Source: Chryseobacterium sp. CY350
GTDB lineage: Bacteria; Bacteroidota; Bacteroidia; Flavobacteriales; Weeksellaceae
Length of the DNA stretch: 64,000 nt
Assembly (NCBI RefSeq): GCF_027945075.1
Contig: NZ_CP116034.1
Span: 3,162,001-3,226,000 of the forward strand
Direction of reading: 5' to 3'
Position numbers and translations under genes: made by a program. Shown piece after piece: positions 36,842 to 45,165 of this stretch. The notes beneath the pieces are model-generated. The model had not been told where the DNA came from. It saw only the letters and a list, made by a program, of their open reading frames with translations, and did no database searches. Each line of letters starts with the position of its first letter. Position 1 is the stretch's first letter.

Positions 36842-36891
36842 TTAGCTGCTGGCAATTGGCCAAAAGTTAGACGCCAAAAGCCAAAAGCTAA
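36842..36891. repeat. periodic-word hairpin, 7-nt period (paaB-paaC)
   Basis: Arms 36842-36860 and 36873-36891 (19 nt, 15 paired) with a 12-nt loop. The words are TTGGCTG (starting 36835), TTAGCTG, CTGGCAA, TTGGCCA on the left, and TTAGCTT, TTGGCTT, TTGGCGT on the reverse strand of the right. It ends 4 nt before the paaC ATG, so it occupies the ribosome-loading region. Confidence 0.8.
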
Positions 36892-36895
36892 AATA

Positions 36896-37645
36896 ATGAA
36901 TCCATTATATAATTATTTATTAAAACTAGCAGATGACAGTTTCATTATGGGACAGCGTTTGTCTGCGTGGTGCGGTGAAGGTCCTTACTTAGAGGAAGAT
37001 ATTGCATTGACAAATATTGCTTTGGATGAGCTTGGTCAGGCCAACAACTTTTACGTTTACGCTTCGAGAGTTGCTGATAACGGAAAAAGTGAAGATGATT
37101 TGGCTTTCCTGAGATACGAGCATGAATATTTAAATGCCCACTGGACAGAACTTCCCAATGAAGATTATGCTCAGACCATTTTGAAAGTATATGTTTTCGC
37201 AGTGTATCAGAAATTGATGTACGAGGCATTATCAAATTCAGCAGATGAAGAACTTTCTGCTCTTGCTCAAAAATCTTTGAAAGAAGTGAGATACCATTAC
37301 ACTCACGCTGCTTCCTGGATGAAAATTTTCGGACAGGGAACAGAAGAAAGCAAATTGCGTCTGGAAAGAGCAGTTGAAAATATCTGGGAATACACCAAAG
37401 GTTTATTTGCAAAAATAGAAGGCGAAGATGATTTGATAGCTTTAAATATCGCTCCGAATACAGATGCTTTTTATGAAGATTTTGTATCAATTACAACAAA
37501 AGATTTTGCGGATTTCGGTTTGGAATATCCTACAAATCCTTTCATGCAGCCAAAATCAAGAACAGGTTATCATACAGAATATTTCGGATTTATGCTTTGT
37601 GAATTGCAGTATATGCAGAGAGCTTATCCGGGTTGTACTTGGTAG
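36896..37645 (+). CDS. paaC: phenylacetyl-CoA epoxidase subunit PaaC
   Basis: 249 residues, a structural ferritin-like partner of PaaA. The family pattern is seen in LKLADDSFIMGQRLSAWCG, LTNIALDELGQANNFY, VRYHYTHAASWMKIFG and the end MLCELQYMQRAYPGCTW. The protein keeps the fold but not a working di-iron centre in the family. It begins 4 nt after the hairpin at 36842. Confidence 0.96.
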   Translation: MNPLYNYLLKLADDSFIMGQRLSAWCGEGPYLEEDIALTNIALDELGQANNFYVYASRVADNGKSEDDLAFLRYEHEYLNAHWTELPNEDYAQTILKVYVFAVYQKLMYEALSNSADEELSALAQKSLKEVRYHYTHAASWMKIFGQGTEESKLRLERAVENIWEYTKGLFAKIEGEDDLIALNIAPNTDAFYEDFVSITTKDFADFGLEYPTNPFMQPKSRTGYHTEYFGFMLCELQYMQRAYPGCTW

Positions 37646-37693
37646 AGATAGAAACCTGTTAGGTTTAGAAATTATGTAGCATTTTTTATTTGT

Positions 37694-38377
37694 ATGAAGA
37701 AATTTATATTCTTTTCATTATTTAGTTTAATGATTATCTCTTGTCAGAAAAAGGAGATAAAAGCTAAAGTGATTAATAATAGCGGAGATATTGACGAAAT
37801 GTTTCAATTGAAAAAATATAAAAATCAGAAGAAGAAAAAAATCAATGATTCCATAACTCATATTACTGCTCAACAAGACTATTTTATATTGAGTGGAGAT
37901 TTTGACACAAAGAACAATGCCAAAATGGGAATCTGGAGTTTAACGAACAAAACTAATTCCAAAGAAATACAAATTGACTATATAGTTTTGGGTAAGAATA
38001 AAGTTTTTGAAAATCAAATTACCTTTAAAGAACATGGAAAAATAGACTCTTCTAACAGTAAATTTTATTTGGTGGAAAATAAAACTCTACAGGGATTATT
38101 GTACAAGTTTTATTCTCCTAAAATGGAAAATGAAATTTCGAAGGAAGCTGAAGTTGTTTATACAATTTACAGAAATAGAAAAGAAATCAAAACTGATTCT
38201 ATTGTTTATAAAAATGTAAAGGAAGGGAAATATCGTGCAGGTATCAAATACGATTTTAAAAAAGGAGATCATGTTGCAGGGTATTTTAGTGAAATTGTTA
38301 GTGCAAAAGATACAAAAATTAAGGATAGTCTAATATTGGGCAACAATTCAATATATTTTATAGAAAAGTTTGAATAA
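37694..38377 (+). CDS. uncharacterised lipoprotein inside the paa operon
   Basis: 227 residues with a lipobox (LFSLMIISCQKK) and a mostly beta-strand mature part rich in Lys, Asn and Ser. I recognise no family. It sits between paaC and paaD, which are adjacent in most paa operons, and overlaps the paaD start by 8 nt. It is not expected to be part of the epoxidase, since it would be exported. A hairpin-like AAACC-TGTTA-GGTTT just upstream (about 37657) marks the junction. The insertion looks recent relative to the operon (inference). Confidence 0.8.
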   Translation: MKKFIFFSLFSLMIISCQKKEIKAKVINNSGDIDEMFQLKKYKNQKKKKINDSITHITAQQDYFILSGDFDTKNNAKMGIWSLTNKTNSKEIQIDYIVLGKNKVFENQITFKEHGKIDSSNSKFYLVENKTLQGLLYKFYSPKMENEISKEAEVVYTIYRNRKEIKTDSIVYKNVKEGKYRAGIKYDFKKGDHVAGYFSEIVSAKDTKIKDSLILGNNSIYFIEKFE

Positions 38378-38834
38378 TTTATTAAACATATTAAGTCAAG
38401 TTCCCGATCCGGAAATTCCGGTAATCAATATCGTGGAATTGGGTATTGTAAGAGAGGCAAAAGTGACGAGCGAGAATTCTTGTGAAGTGACAATTACGCC
38501 GACTTATTCTGCCTGTCCCGCTATGTTTACCATTGAGGAAGACATCATAAAAATCATGAAAGAAAACGGTTGGAATGCAAAAGTAGTCACCAAAATGTTT
38601 CCGATCTGGACAACAGATTGGATAACGGATGAAGCGAGGGAAAAACTCCGTGTTTACGGAATTTCACCTCCCGAAAAAGGAGCCGACGAACATCACATCG
38701 GAAAACCAAAAAAATGTCCTCGTTGCGGTTCGATGCATTCAAAGCAGATCAGTAGATTCGGGTCTACTTTGTGTAAGGCTTCTTACCAATGTTTAGACTG
38801 TTTAGAGCCATTTGATTATTTTAAATGCCACTAA
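38370..38834 (+). CDS. paaD: phenylacetyl-CoA epoxidase assembly protein PaaD
   Basis: 154 residues starting at TTG 38370, whose first codons overlap the lipoprotein stop by 8 nt. The first part (LLSQVPDPEIPVINIVELGI) is the MIP18/DUF59 domain of SufT-like assembly factors. A C-terminal Cys4-type zinc ribbon follows (CPRCGSMHSK and CKASYQCLDC). PaaD matures the metal or redox centre of the epoxidase. No later ATG is consistent with the conserved start, so TTG is taken as real. Confidence 0.93.
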   Translation: MNNLLNILSQVPDPEIPVINIVELGIVREAKVTSENSCEVTITPTYSACPAMFTIEEDIIKIMKENGWNAKVVTKMFPIWTTDWITDEAREKLRVYGISPPEKGADEHHIGKPKKCPRCGSMHSKQISRFGSTLCKASYQCLDCLEPFDYFKCH

Positions 38835-38837
38835 ATT

Positions 38838-38923
38838 AATGTAACAATTTAGCAATGTAAGAATGTAACAATTTTGAATGCAGTAAATATTGTTATACCA
38901 GTAAACTGATACAATGCTACATT
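38838..38923. repeat. periodic-word hairpin, 8-nt period (paaD-paaG)
   Basis: Arms 38838-38872 and 38889-38923 (35 nt each). Left words: TGTAACAA, TTTAGCAA, TGTAAGAA, TGTAACAA. The reverse strand of the right arm has TGTAGCAT, TGTATCAG, TTTACTGG, TATAACAA. Matched positions recur in phase across the element while the variable ones do not pair. Confidence 0.78.
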
Positions 38924-38962
38924 TTTATGCGTAAATTTACATTAATCATAAAAATTAAAACT

Positions 38963-39763
38963 ATGTATACACAACTCGATATTGAATCGCATTTTGGCGG
39001 AAAATTAAAAATCGCTTACCTCAATCAACCTGATACGATGAATGCTTTAACCAAGCCATCTCTGTCAGACTTGAAAGATTTTATTAAAGAATGCAGCGAT
39101 GATCCTACCTTAAGATGTGTGGCGATTTCAGGAAGAGGAAGAGCTTTTTGTTCTGGTCAGAACTTAGATGATGCTTTTGTTCAGGGTAACGACCATCACG
39201 ACGATGACATTATCAGGAGAATTGTAACCGATTATTACAATCCTTTGGTGCTTGAAATTACCCGTTGCAAAAAACCTGTGGTTGCTTTGGTAAACGGTCC
39301 TGCAGTTGGAGCTGGTGCAATGTTGGCGTTGATTTGTGACTTTGTTTTAGCGAATGACAAAGCTTATTTTGCTCAGGCATTCTCCAATATCGGATTGATT
39401 CCTGATACTGGTGGAACTTATTTCTTGCCTAAATTATTGGGAAGACAATTAGCGAATTATTTAGCATTTACAGGCAAAAAATTATCGGCTGAAGAATCAA
39501 AATCTTACGGTCTGGTTGCTGAAGTGTTTAGTGAAGATGAATTTAATTCAAAATCAATGGAAATTTTAGAAAAAGTTTCAAATATGCCGACAGTTGGTTT
39601 AAAATTAACAAAAAAAGCCTTCGCCGCTTCTTATGGTAATTCATTGAAAGAACAGTTAGAGTTGGAAGGCAATTTACAGCAGGAAGCCGCTGACACAGAA
39701 GATTTTAAAGAAGGTGTGCAAGCCTTTTTACAAAAAAGAAAACCTGAATATAAAGGAAAATAA
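38963..39763 (+). CDS. paaG: enoyl-CoA isomerase PaaG
   Basis: 266 residues from the ATG at 38963; a longer frame from 38927 adds a short Lys-rich leader unlike the family and is rejected. Crotonase motifs are present: SGRGRAFCSGQNLDDAF, the oxyanion-hole stretch NGPAVGAGAMLALICDFVLA and NIGLIPDTGGT, where the Asp is the PaaG catalytic residue. The C-terminus EGVQAFLQKRKPEYKGK is the PaaG ending. It converts the ring epoxide to the oxepin-CoA and acts later as a double-bond isomerase. No separate paaF lies beside it. Confidence 0.9.
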   Translation: MYTQLDIESHFGGKLKIAYLNQPDTMNALTKPSLSDLKDFIKECSDDPTLRCVAISGRGRAFCSGQNLDDAFVQGNDHHDDDIIRRIVTDYYNPLVLEITRCKKPVVALVNGPAVGAGAMLALICDFVLANDKAYFAQAFSNIGLIPDTGGTYFLPKLLGRQLANYLAFTGKKLSAEESKSYGLVAEVFSEDEFNSKSMEILEKVSNMPTVGLKLTKKAFAASYGNSLKEQLELEGNLQQEAADTEDFKEGVQAFLQKRKPEYKGK

Positions 39764-39768
39764 AATTA

Positions 39769-39843
39769 TAGAAATTAGAAGCTAGAGGTTAGAAATTAGT
39801 AATACAGAGAGTCTAACTTCTAATTTCTAACTTCTAATATCTG
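39769..39843. repeat. periodic-word hairpin, 7-nt period (paaG-paaH)
   Basis: Arms 39769-39799 and 39813-39843 (31 nt, 25 paired). The left arm reads TAGAAAT, TAGAAGC, TAGAGGT, TAGAAAT, TAG. The reverse strand of the right arm reads CAGATAT, TAGAAGT, TAGAAAT, TAGAAGT, TAG. It ends 5 nt before the paaH ATG. Confidence 0.85.
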
Positions 39844-39848
39844 AATAA

Positions 39849-40991
39849 ATGAAGAATATAGGAATTATCGGTGCCGGAACTATGGGAATTGGCATCGCAC
39901 AAGTAGCCGCAACCAACGGATGTAAAGTTTGGGTCTATGACGCCAATGCAAAACAAGTAGAAACGGCAACCGTAGGTTTGGAAAAAACATTGACCAGATT
40001 GGTTGATAAGCAGAAAATTTCTTCAGAAAAAATGGTTGAAATTTTATCTAATATTTCCATTGCTACAGAACTGAAGGACTTCGAAGATTGCGAATTAATC
40101 ATTGAAGCGATCATCGAAAATAAAGAAATCAAGACCAAAGTTTTCACAGAATTGGAAAATCATGTTTCTGAAAGCTGTGTTATCGCTTCCAATACATCAT
40201 CCATTTCAATGACTTCTCTTGGTGCAGAATTACAAAAACCGGAGCGTTTCATCGGAATTCACTTTTTCAATCCGGCTCCTTTGATGCCTTTAGTGGAAAT
40301 TATTCCATCTTTAATTACAGAAAAATTTTTAGCCGAAAAAATGTACAACCTCATGAAAGATTGGGGTAAAGTTCCTGTGATTGCTAAAGATATTCCTGGA
40401 TTTATTGTTAACAGAATTGCTCGTCCTTATTACGGTGAAGGATTGAGAATTGTTGAAGAAAACATTGCCACTATAGAACAGGTTGATGAAGCGATGAAAA
40501 CAATCGGAAACTTCAAAATGGGACCTTTTGAATTAATGGATTTAATTGGTGTTGATGTGAATTTTTCGGTAACTAAAACTGTTTACAACGAATATTTCTA
40601 CGATCCGAAATACAAACCATCTCTTCTTCAGCAAAGAATGTCTGAAGCTAAACTTCATGGCAGAAAAACAGGAAAAGGGTTTTACAATTATGCTGAAGGC
40701 ACTTTAAAACCAGAACCTGTAAAAGATGATGCTCTTTATCAGCAAATATTTTTAAGAATTATTTCAATGTTGATCAACGAAGCGGTTGAAGCAAAAAGAC
40801 TAGGTGTTGCCAACGACGAAGATATCGAATTAGCAATGCAGAAAGGTGTAAATTATCCAAAAGGATTATTGGCTTGGGGAAAAGAAATAGGATATGATAA
40901 AATCTCTGAAATCCTACAAAATCTTTACGAAGAATATCAGGAGGAGAGATACAGGCAAAGTCCATTATTACGTAAATTAAAAAATTTATGA
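39849..40991 (+). CDS. paaH: 3-hydroxyacyl-CoA dehydrogenase PaaH
   Basis: 380 residues. The N-terminal Rossmann motif is IGAGTMGIGIAQVAA, with HFFNPAPLMPLVEII and the C-terminal domain of the FadB-like family. It oxidises 3-hydroxyadipyl-CoA to 3-oxoadipyl-CoA with NAD in the late part of the phenylacetate route. The next gene, paaI, overlaps by 4 nt. The upstream hairpin touches its leader. Confidence 0.94.
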   Translation: MKNIGIIGAGTMGIGIAQVAATNGCKVWVYDANAKQVETATVGLEKTLTRLVDKQKISSEKMVEILSNISIATELKDFEDCELIIEAIIENKEIKTKVFTELENHVSESCVIASNTSSISMTSLGAELQKPERFIGIHFFNPAPLMPLVEIIPSLITEKFLAEKMYNLMKDWGKVPVIAKDIPGFIVNRIARPYYGEGLRIVEENIATIEQVDEAMKTIGNFKMGPFELMDLIGVDVNFSVTKTVYNEYFYDPKYKPSLLQQRMSEAKLHGRKTGKGFYNYAEGTLKPEPVKDDALYQQIFLRIISMLINEAVEAKRLGVANDEDIELAMQKGVNYPKGLLAWGKEIGYDKISEILQNLYEEYQEERYRQSPLLRKLKNL

Positions 40992-41401
40992 ATCCAAGAC
41001 AGGTTGCAGAATATATGTTCGATCAGGATTATTTTTCCCAATGGATGAATATCAAAATGATCGAAGTCAAAGAAAATTATTGTTTACTGGAGATGCCCAT
41101 CAAAAAGGAAATGATCAATGGGTTGAAAACGGTTCACGGAGGCGTTACGTTTGCTTTTGCAGATTCTGCATTGGCGTTTTCGTCCAACAATTCCGGAGAT
41201 GCGGCAGTTGCATTAAACTGTATCATTAATTTCACCAAAGCCGGTAAAGAAGGTGACACTTTCAGAGCAGTAAGCGTTTTAGTAAATGACACCAGAAAAA
41301 CTGCTGTTTTCGATATTAAAATTACCAATCAAAACAACGACTTGATTGCAAAATTCGTCGGAACAGTCTATAAAATCGGAAAGAAAGTAACAGAATTATA
41401 A
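40988..41401 (+). CDS. paaI: hotdog thioesterase PaaI
   Basis: 137 residues, a single hotdog domain with the catalytic-loop signature VHGGVTFAFADSALAF. PaaI hydrolyses hydroxyphenylacetyl-CoA and similar dead-end thioesters and so guards the CoA pool. ATG overlaps the paaH stop by 4 nt. Confidence 0.93.
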   Translation: MNPRQVAEYMFDQDYFSQWMNIKMIEVKENYCLLEMPIKKEMINGLKTVHGGVTFAFADSALAFSSNNSGDAAVALNCIINFTKAGKEGDTFRAVSVLVNDTRKTAVFDIKITNQNNDLIAKFVGTVYKIGKKVTEL

Positions 41402-41402
41402 A

Positions 41403-41484
41403 TAAGCAGTAAGCTTCAGGCAATAGGCAATAAGCTTTTTTCAAAGCTGGCAAAGCCTACTGCTTAAAGCCTAAAGCCTAAAGC
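41403..41484. repeat. periodic-word hairpin, 7-nt period (paaI-paaJ)
   Basis: The left arm (41403-41437) is five 7-mers: TAAGCAG, TAAGCTT, CAGGCAA, TAGGCAA, TAAGCTT. The right arm (41453-41484) is AAGCCTA, CTGCTTA, AAGCCTA, AAGCCTA, AAGC, which reads TAGGCTT-like on the other strand. It is followed by the paaJ ATG at 41493. Confidence 0.78.
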
Positions 41485-41492
41485 AAATAAAA

Positions 41493-42701
41493 ATGAACAA
41501 CGTATACATCATAGATTACATCAGAACTCCCATTTCAAAATTAGGCGGAGGTTTATCAGAAGTTCGTGCTGATGATTTGGCAGCAATCGTTTTAAAAGAA
41601 ATCGTTGCAAGAAACCCTGAAGTTCCAGTTGAAGAAATTGAAGACGTTATTTTCGGATGCGCAAATCAGGCAGGTGAAGACAACAGAAACGTTGCAAGAA
41701 TGGGACTTTTATTGGCTGGACTTCCTTACAAAATCGGAGGTGAAACCGTAAACCGATTGTGCGCTTCAGGAATGTCGGCGGTAGCTAATGCTTTCCGTTC
41801 GATTGCTTCAGGAGAAGGTGAAATTTACATTGCCGGTGGAGTAGAGCACATGACACGTTCACCTTATGTAATGTCAAAACCAAGCACAGCTTTCGGGAGA
41901 GACAGCCAGATGTTTGATACGACTTTCGGATGGAGATTTGTAAATCCCAAAATGAAAGAAATGTACGGCGTTGATGCGATGGGAGACACTGCTGAAAATT
42001 TAGCGGAAATGCATAACATTAGCCGTGAAGATCAGGATAAATTTGCACTTTGGTCTCAGCAAAAAGCTACAAAAGCTCAGGAAAGCGGAAGATTGGCCGA
42101 AGAAATCGTAGAAGTTGAAATTCCACAAAGAAAAGGCGAACCGAAAGTTTTCGATAAAGACGAATTCATCAAGCCAACTTCTTCAATGGAAGGATTGGGG
42201 AAATTGCGTCCGGCTTTCAAAAAAGAAGGTGGAACAGTTACCGCAGGAAACGCTTCAGGAATGAACGACGGCGCAGCAGCTCTTATTTTAGCAAGTGAAG
42301 AAGCGATTAAAAAATATGGTTTAAAACCTAAAGCAAAGATTTTAGGATCTTCCGTTGCCGGTGTTGAACCAAGAATTATGGGAATCGGGCCGGTTGAAGC
42401 AACTCAGAAACTATTAAAAAGATTAAATCTGTCATTAGAAGATATGGATGTAATCGAACTGAACGAAGCTTTTGCCGCTCAATCTTTAGCAGTAACAAGA
42501 AGTTTAGGATTACAAGATGACGATTCAAGATTGAATCCCAACGGAGGAGCTATCGCAATCGGTCATCCACTTGGAGTTTCAGGAGCAAGAATCATCGGTT
42601 CAGCAGCTATAGAACTTCAAAAACAGAATAAAAAATATGCGTTGTGTACGCTTTGTATCGGTGTAGGACAAGGTTATGCAATGGTAATTGAAAAAGTGTA
42701 A
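41493..42701 (+). CDS. paaJ: 3-oxoadipyl-CoA thiolase
   Basis: 402 residues, a thiolase with the nucleophilic Cys in [35 protein letters not shown] and the late [10 protein letters not shown]. It cleaves 3-oxoadipyl-CoA to succinyl-CoA and acetyl-CoA at the end of the pathway. Sequence alone does not separate it from pcaF; the locus supports paaJ. Confidence 0.94.
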   Translation: MNNVYIIDYIRTPISKLGGGLSEVRADDLAAIVLKEIVARNPEVPVEEIEDVIFGCANQAGEDNRNVARMGLLLAGLPYKIGGETVNRLCASGMSAVANAFRSIASGEGEIYIAGGVEHMTRSPYVMSKPSTAFGRDSQMFDTTFGWRFVNPKMKEMYGVDAMGDTAENLAEMHNISREDQDKFALWSQQKATKAQESGRLAEEIVEVEIPQRKGEPKVFDKDEFIKPTSSMEGLGKLRPAFKKEGGTVTAGNASGMNDGAAALILASEEAIKKYGLKPKAKILGSSVAGVEPRIMGIGPVEATQKLLKRLNLSLEDMDVIELNEAFAAQSLAVTRSLGLQDDDSRLNPNGGAIAIGHPLGVSGARIIGSAAIELQKQNKKYALCTLCIGVGQGYAMVIEKV

Positions 42702-42711
42702 CTTTTTTAAA

Positions 42712-42836
42712 AATGTAACAGTATAACAATGAACCAATATAACAGTCTACCGATTTAACAATATTTGTGCGCTTTGTCATGCTGAGCCTGTCGAAGCATC
42801 TAATTGGTACATTGGCAAATTGATACATTGTTAAAT
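42712..42836. repeat. periodic-word hairpin with inserted palindromic core (paaJ-paaY)
   Basis: The left arm has 8-nt words TGTAACAG, TATAACAA, TGAACCAA, TATAACAG and continues to TTTAACAA; the reverse strand of the right arm reads TTTAACAA, TGTATCAA, TTTGCCAA, TGTACCAA (about 25 of 35 positions paired). The centre (42773-42801) is a different, GC-richer sequence starting GTCATGCTGAGCCTGTCGAA, with arms ATGCT/AGCAT. It resembles a dispersed REP-like repeat that I have seen in many bacterial genomes. Confidence 0.75.
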
Positions 42837-42857
42837 TAAATTTTGAATTAAAAATTT

Positions 42858-43451
42858 ATGAATATCTTCTCATATCACGGAATTCGTCCTATCATAAAAA
42901 CTTCTGCTTATGTTCACCCACAAGCGGTGATTATTGGAAATGTGGAAATTGGCGAAGAAGTTTATATCGGACCAAACGCAGTTATTCGTGGCGACTGGGG
43001 TAAAATCATCATCAAAGACGGTGCAAATGTTCAGGAAAACTGTACGCTTCACGTTTTTCCTGGCATTGAAACCATTTTGGAAGAATCTGCGCACATCGGT
43101 CACGGTGCGATTATTCATTCCGGACATATCGGTAGAAACTGTTTGGTTGGAATGAATGCTGTTGTAATGGACAAAGCCGTAATCGGTGATGAATGCATCA
43201 TCGGAGCACTGGCTTTTGTTCCTGCGAATTTCAGATGTGATGCAAGAAAATTAATTGTTGGAAGTCCTGCAAAAATCATTCGTGATGTTTCTGATGAAAT
43301 GATCAAATGGAAAACGGAAGGAACAAAACTTTATCAGGAATTAGCGAGAGAAGGGAAAGATGCGATTTTACCTTGCGAGCCGTTTACAGAATATGTTCAG
43401 CAAATTCCAACGAAGGTTGTGGATTACAGTATTTGGGATGATGTGAAATAA
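42858..43451 (+). CDS. paaY: hexapeptide-repeat protein PaaY
   Basis: 197 residues with a left-handed beta-helix of hexapeptide repeats (VHPQAVIIGNVEIG, IGPNAVIRGDWG) and conserved histidines in GHGAIIHSGHIG that fit a gamma-carbonic-anhydrase metal site. PaaY proteins are thioesterases that help remove toxic CoA intermediates of the route. It lies 156 nt after paaJ, beyond a periodic-word hairpin. Confidence 0.92.
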   Translation: MNIFSYHGIRPIIKTSAYVHPQAVIIGNVEIGEEVYIGPNAVIRGDWGKIIIKDGANVQENCTLHVFPGIETILEESAHIGHGAIIHSGHIGRNCLVGMNAVVMDKAVIGDECIIGALAFVPANFRCDARKLIVGSPAKIIRDVSDEMIKWKTEGTKLYQELAREGKDAILPCEPFTEYVQQIPTKVVDYSIWDDVK

Positions 43452-43468
43452 TTCTACTTAAATTTAAT

Positions 43469-44296
43469 ATGATTAAAAAGATATTCATTTTCGCCACCAT
43501 TTTATTTACATATCAGTTCATGGTTTTTGCCCAAAATGGAAATGTAAAACCTTTGAATATTGGGGAGATAAGAACATTCAAATCTAAAATTTTAAATGAA
43601 GACAGAACGTTGAATATTTATCTTCCGCAGAATTTCGACAAAATAAAATCTTACCCGGTGATCTATCTTTTGGATGGAAGCTTGAATGAAGATTTTATTC
43701 ACGTTACAGGATTGGTTCAATTCTTTAATCAAATGTATTCAATGCCGGAAACAATCGTTGTTGGAATTGCCAATGTTGACAGAAAAAAAGACTTTACTTT
43801 TCATACAGATTTAAAAGATTTACAGAAGGATTATCCAACAACCGGACATTCAGATAAATTCATCAGTTTTCTTGAAAAAGAATTAAAACCGTATATCGAA
43901 AGTCAGTTTAAAACGACCGATACGTATATCTTTGGTCAATCTCTTGGTGGACTTTTAGCAACAGAAATTTTGTTGAAGAAGCCTGAAATGTTTGATAATT
44001 ATTTTATCATCAGCCCGAGTTTATGGTGGGACGATGAAAGTCTTTTAAAAAAGGCAAATCAGTTGTTATCTAAATCATCTGATACGAAGAAATTTGTTTA
44101 CATTTCTGTCGGAAAAGATGAACATAAAGTGATGGTTAAAGATGCAGAAGATTTTTATGAAATTCTTAAAAAATCAAATAAGAAAAACTGGACGGTAGAA
44201 TATAAAATGATGGATTTAGACAATCACGCAACGATTCTCCACCGAAGTTTGTATGAGGGTTTGGTTAAATTGTTCCCATATCAGGAACCGAAATAA
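43469..44296 (+). CDS. exported alpha/beta-hydrolase esterase
   Basis: 275 residues with a signal peptide (IFATILFTYQFMVFAQ). The alpha/beta-hydrolase fold has the nucleophile elbow GQSLGG and a downstream catalytic region ending DLDNHATILHRS. It resembles siderophore and enterobactin-type esterases (BesA/IroE group) by architecture. It is 17 nt downstream of paaY and followed by a second hydrolase. Neither is a known phenylacetate gene. Confidence 0.85.
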   Translation: MIKKIFIFATILFTYQFMVFAQNGNVKPLNIGEIRTFKSKILNEDRTLNIYLPQNFDKIKSYPVIYLLDGSLNEDFIHVTGLVQFFNQMYSMPETIVVGIANVDRKKDFTFHTDLKDLQKDYPTTGHSDKFISFLEKELKPYIESQFKTTDTYIFGQSLGGLLATEILLKKPEMFDNYFIISPSLWWDDESLLKKANQLLSKSSDTKKFVYISVGKDEHKVMVKDAEDFYEILKKSNKKNWTVEYKMMDLDNHATILHRSLYEGLVKLFPYQEPK

Positions 44297-44324
44297 GAGA
44301 TTCACTCAAAATAATATTTGTAAT

Positions 44325-45149
44325 ATGAAAGTTAGTTTCTGCATATTTTTTTTAATGGGTTTGCTTTTGAGCAGCTGTAAATCTACATCTGTTTTTAAGG
44401 ATATTTCCTTCACAAAAAACCATGTGGGAAACGAAATTAAATTGAATATTTTTACCCCAAAAAAGACTGATAAAAACTATCCTGTTCTAATGTTTGTACA
44501 CGGTGGAAACTGGAATACAGGAAATAAAAAAACTTATAATCTGATGGGTAAAAACTTTGCCCGAAAAAACATCATTGCGGTTATTCCGGATTATACTTTG
44601 AGTCCGAATGCTGATGTTGATCAGATGACAAAAGAAGTAGCAGCAGCAATAAAATTTACCAAAGAAAATGTTCAGAAATATCATGGAAATCCGCAAAAGA
44701 TTTTTGTATCGGGACATTCCGCTGGCGGTCAGTTAGCGGCTTCTGCAGTGATGAATCCAAAATTTCAGATTTCTGAAAATACAGTATCTGGGATTATTTT
44801 AATTGATGCTGCAGGAATTGACATGAAGAATTATTTAGAACAAAATCCTCCGACATCAGAAAGCAATTATGATGTGACGTGGAGTCAAGATCCACAAAAA
44901 TGGAAAGAGGCTTCTCCGATTTATTTTATTAACGAAAAGACACCACCTTTTTTAATTTATGTGGGTGAAAAAACCTATCCATCGATTAAAGTCGCCAATG
45001 AAAATTTTTTGGAAGCGCTTCATCCTTTTCAACCCATAGTAAAACCGATATTTTTAAATAAAAAGCATGTTCCAATGGTGGTACAATATTTTTTTCCCTG
45101 GAGTAAAAGATTTGATGAAACTTTGGAATTTATTAAGAATGTAAAATAA
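44325..45149 (+). CDS. lipoprotein alpha/beta-hydrolase
   Basis: 274 residues from the ATG at 44325, where the lipobox LLLSSC begins; a longer frame from 44253 reads out of the previous gene and is rejected. Fold signatures are HGGNWNTGNKK (oxyanion region) and SGHSAGGQLAA (nucleophile Ser). It is close to BD-FAE-like carbohydrate or lipid esterases. Second of two hydrolases between paaY and paaZ. Confidence 0.85.
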   Translation: MKVSFCIFFLMGLLLSSCKSTSVFKDISFTKNHVGNEIKLNIFTPKKTDKNYPVLMFVHGGNWNTGNKKTYNLMGKNFARKNIIAVIPDYTLSPNADVDQMTKEVAAAIKFTKENVQKYHGNPQKIFVSGHSAGGQLAASAVMNPKFQISENTVSGIILIDAAGIDMKNYLEQNPPTSESNYDVTWSQDPQKWKEASPIYFINEKTPPFLIYVGEKTYPSIKVANENFLEALHPFQPIVKPIFLNKKHVPMVVQYFFPWSKRFDETLEFIKNVK

Positions 45150-45165
45150 CATTTTTTAATTGGAG

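Noticed and set aside
36945..37490. A 181-codon antisense frame inside paaC
   Set aside because: Fully inside a real gene on the other strand, with a composition typical of a reading-frame shadow.
37650..37680. Small hairpin AAACC-TGTTA-GGTTT before the paa lipoprotein as a terminator
   Set aside because: A 5-bp stem without a proper T run is too weak, and the operon continues.
38927..38962. A longer start for paaG at 38927
   Set aside because: The extra 12 residues overlap the region directly behind the hairpin and do not match the family start.
36420..42836. Reading the paa-gap repeats as CRISPR or as simple microsatellites
   Set aside because: There are no constant repeats with unique spacers, words are degenerate, and each gap has two inverted arms, which simple microsatellites do not need.
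44253..44324. A longer start for the lipoprotein hydrolase
   Set aside because: It would run through the end of the previous gene and place the signal peptide inside the protein.
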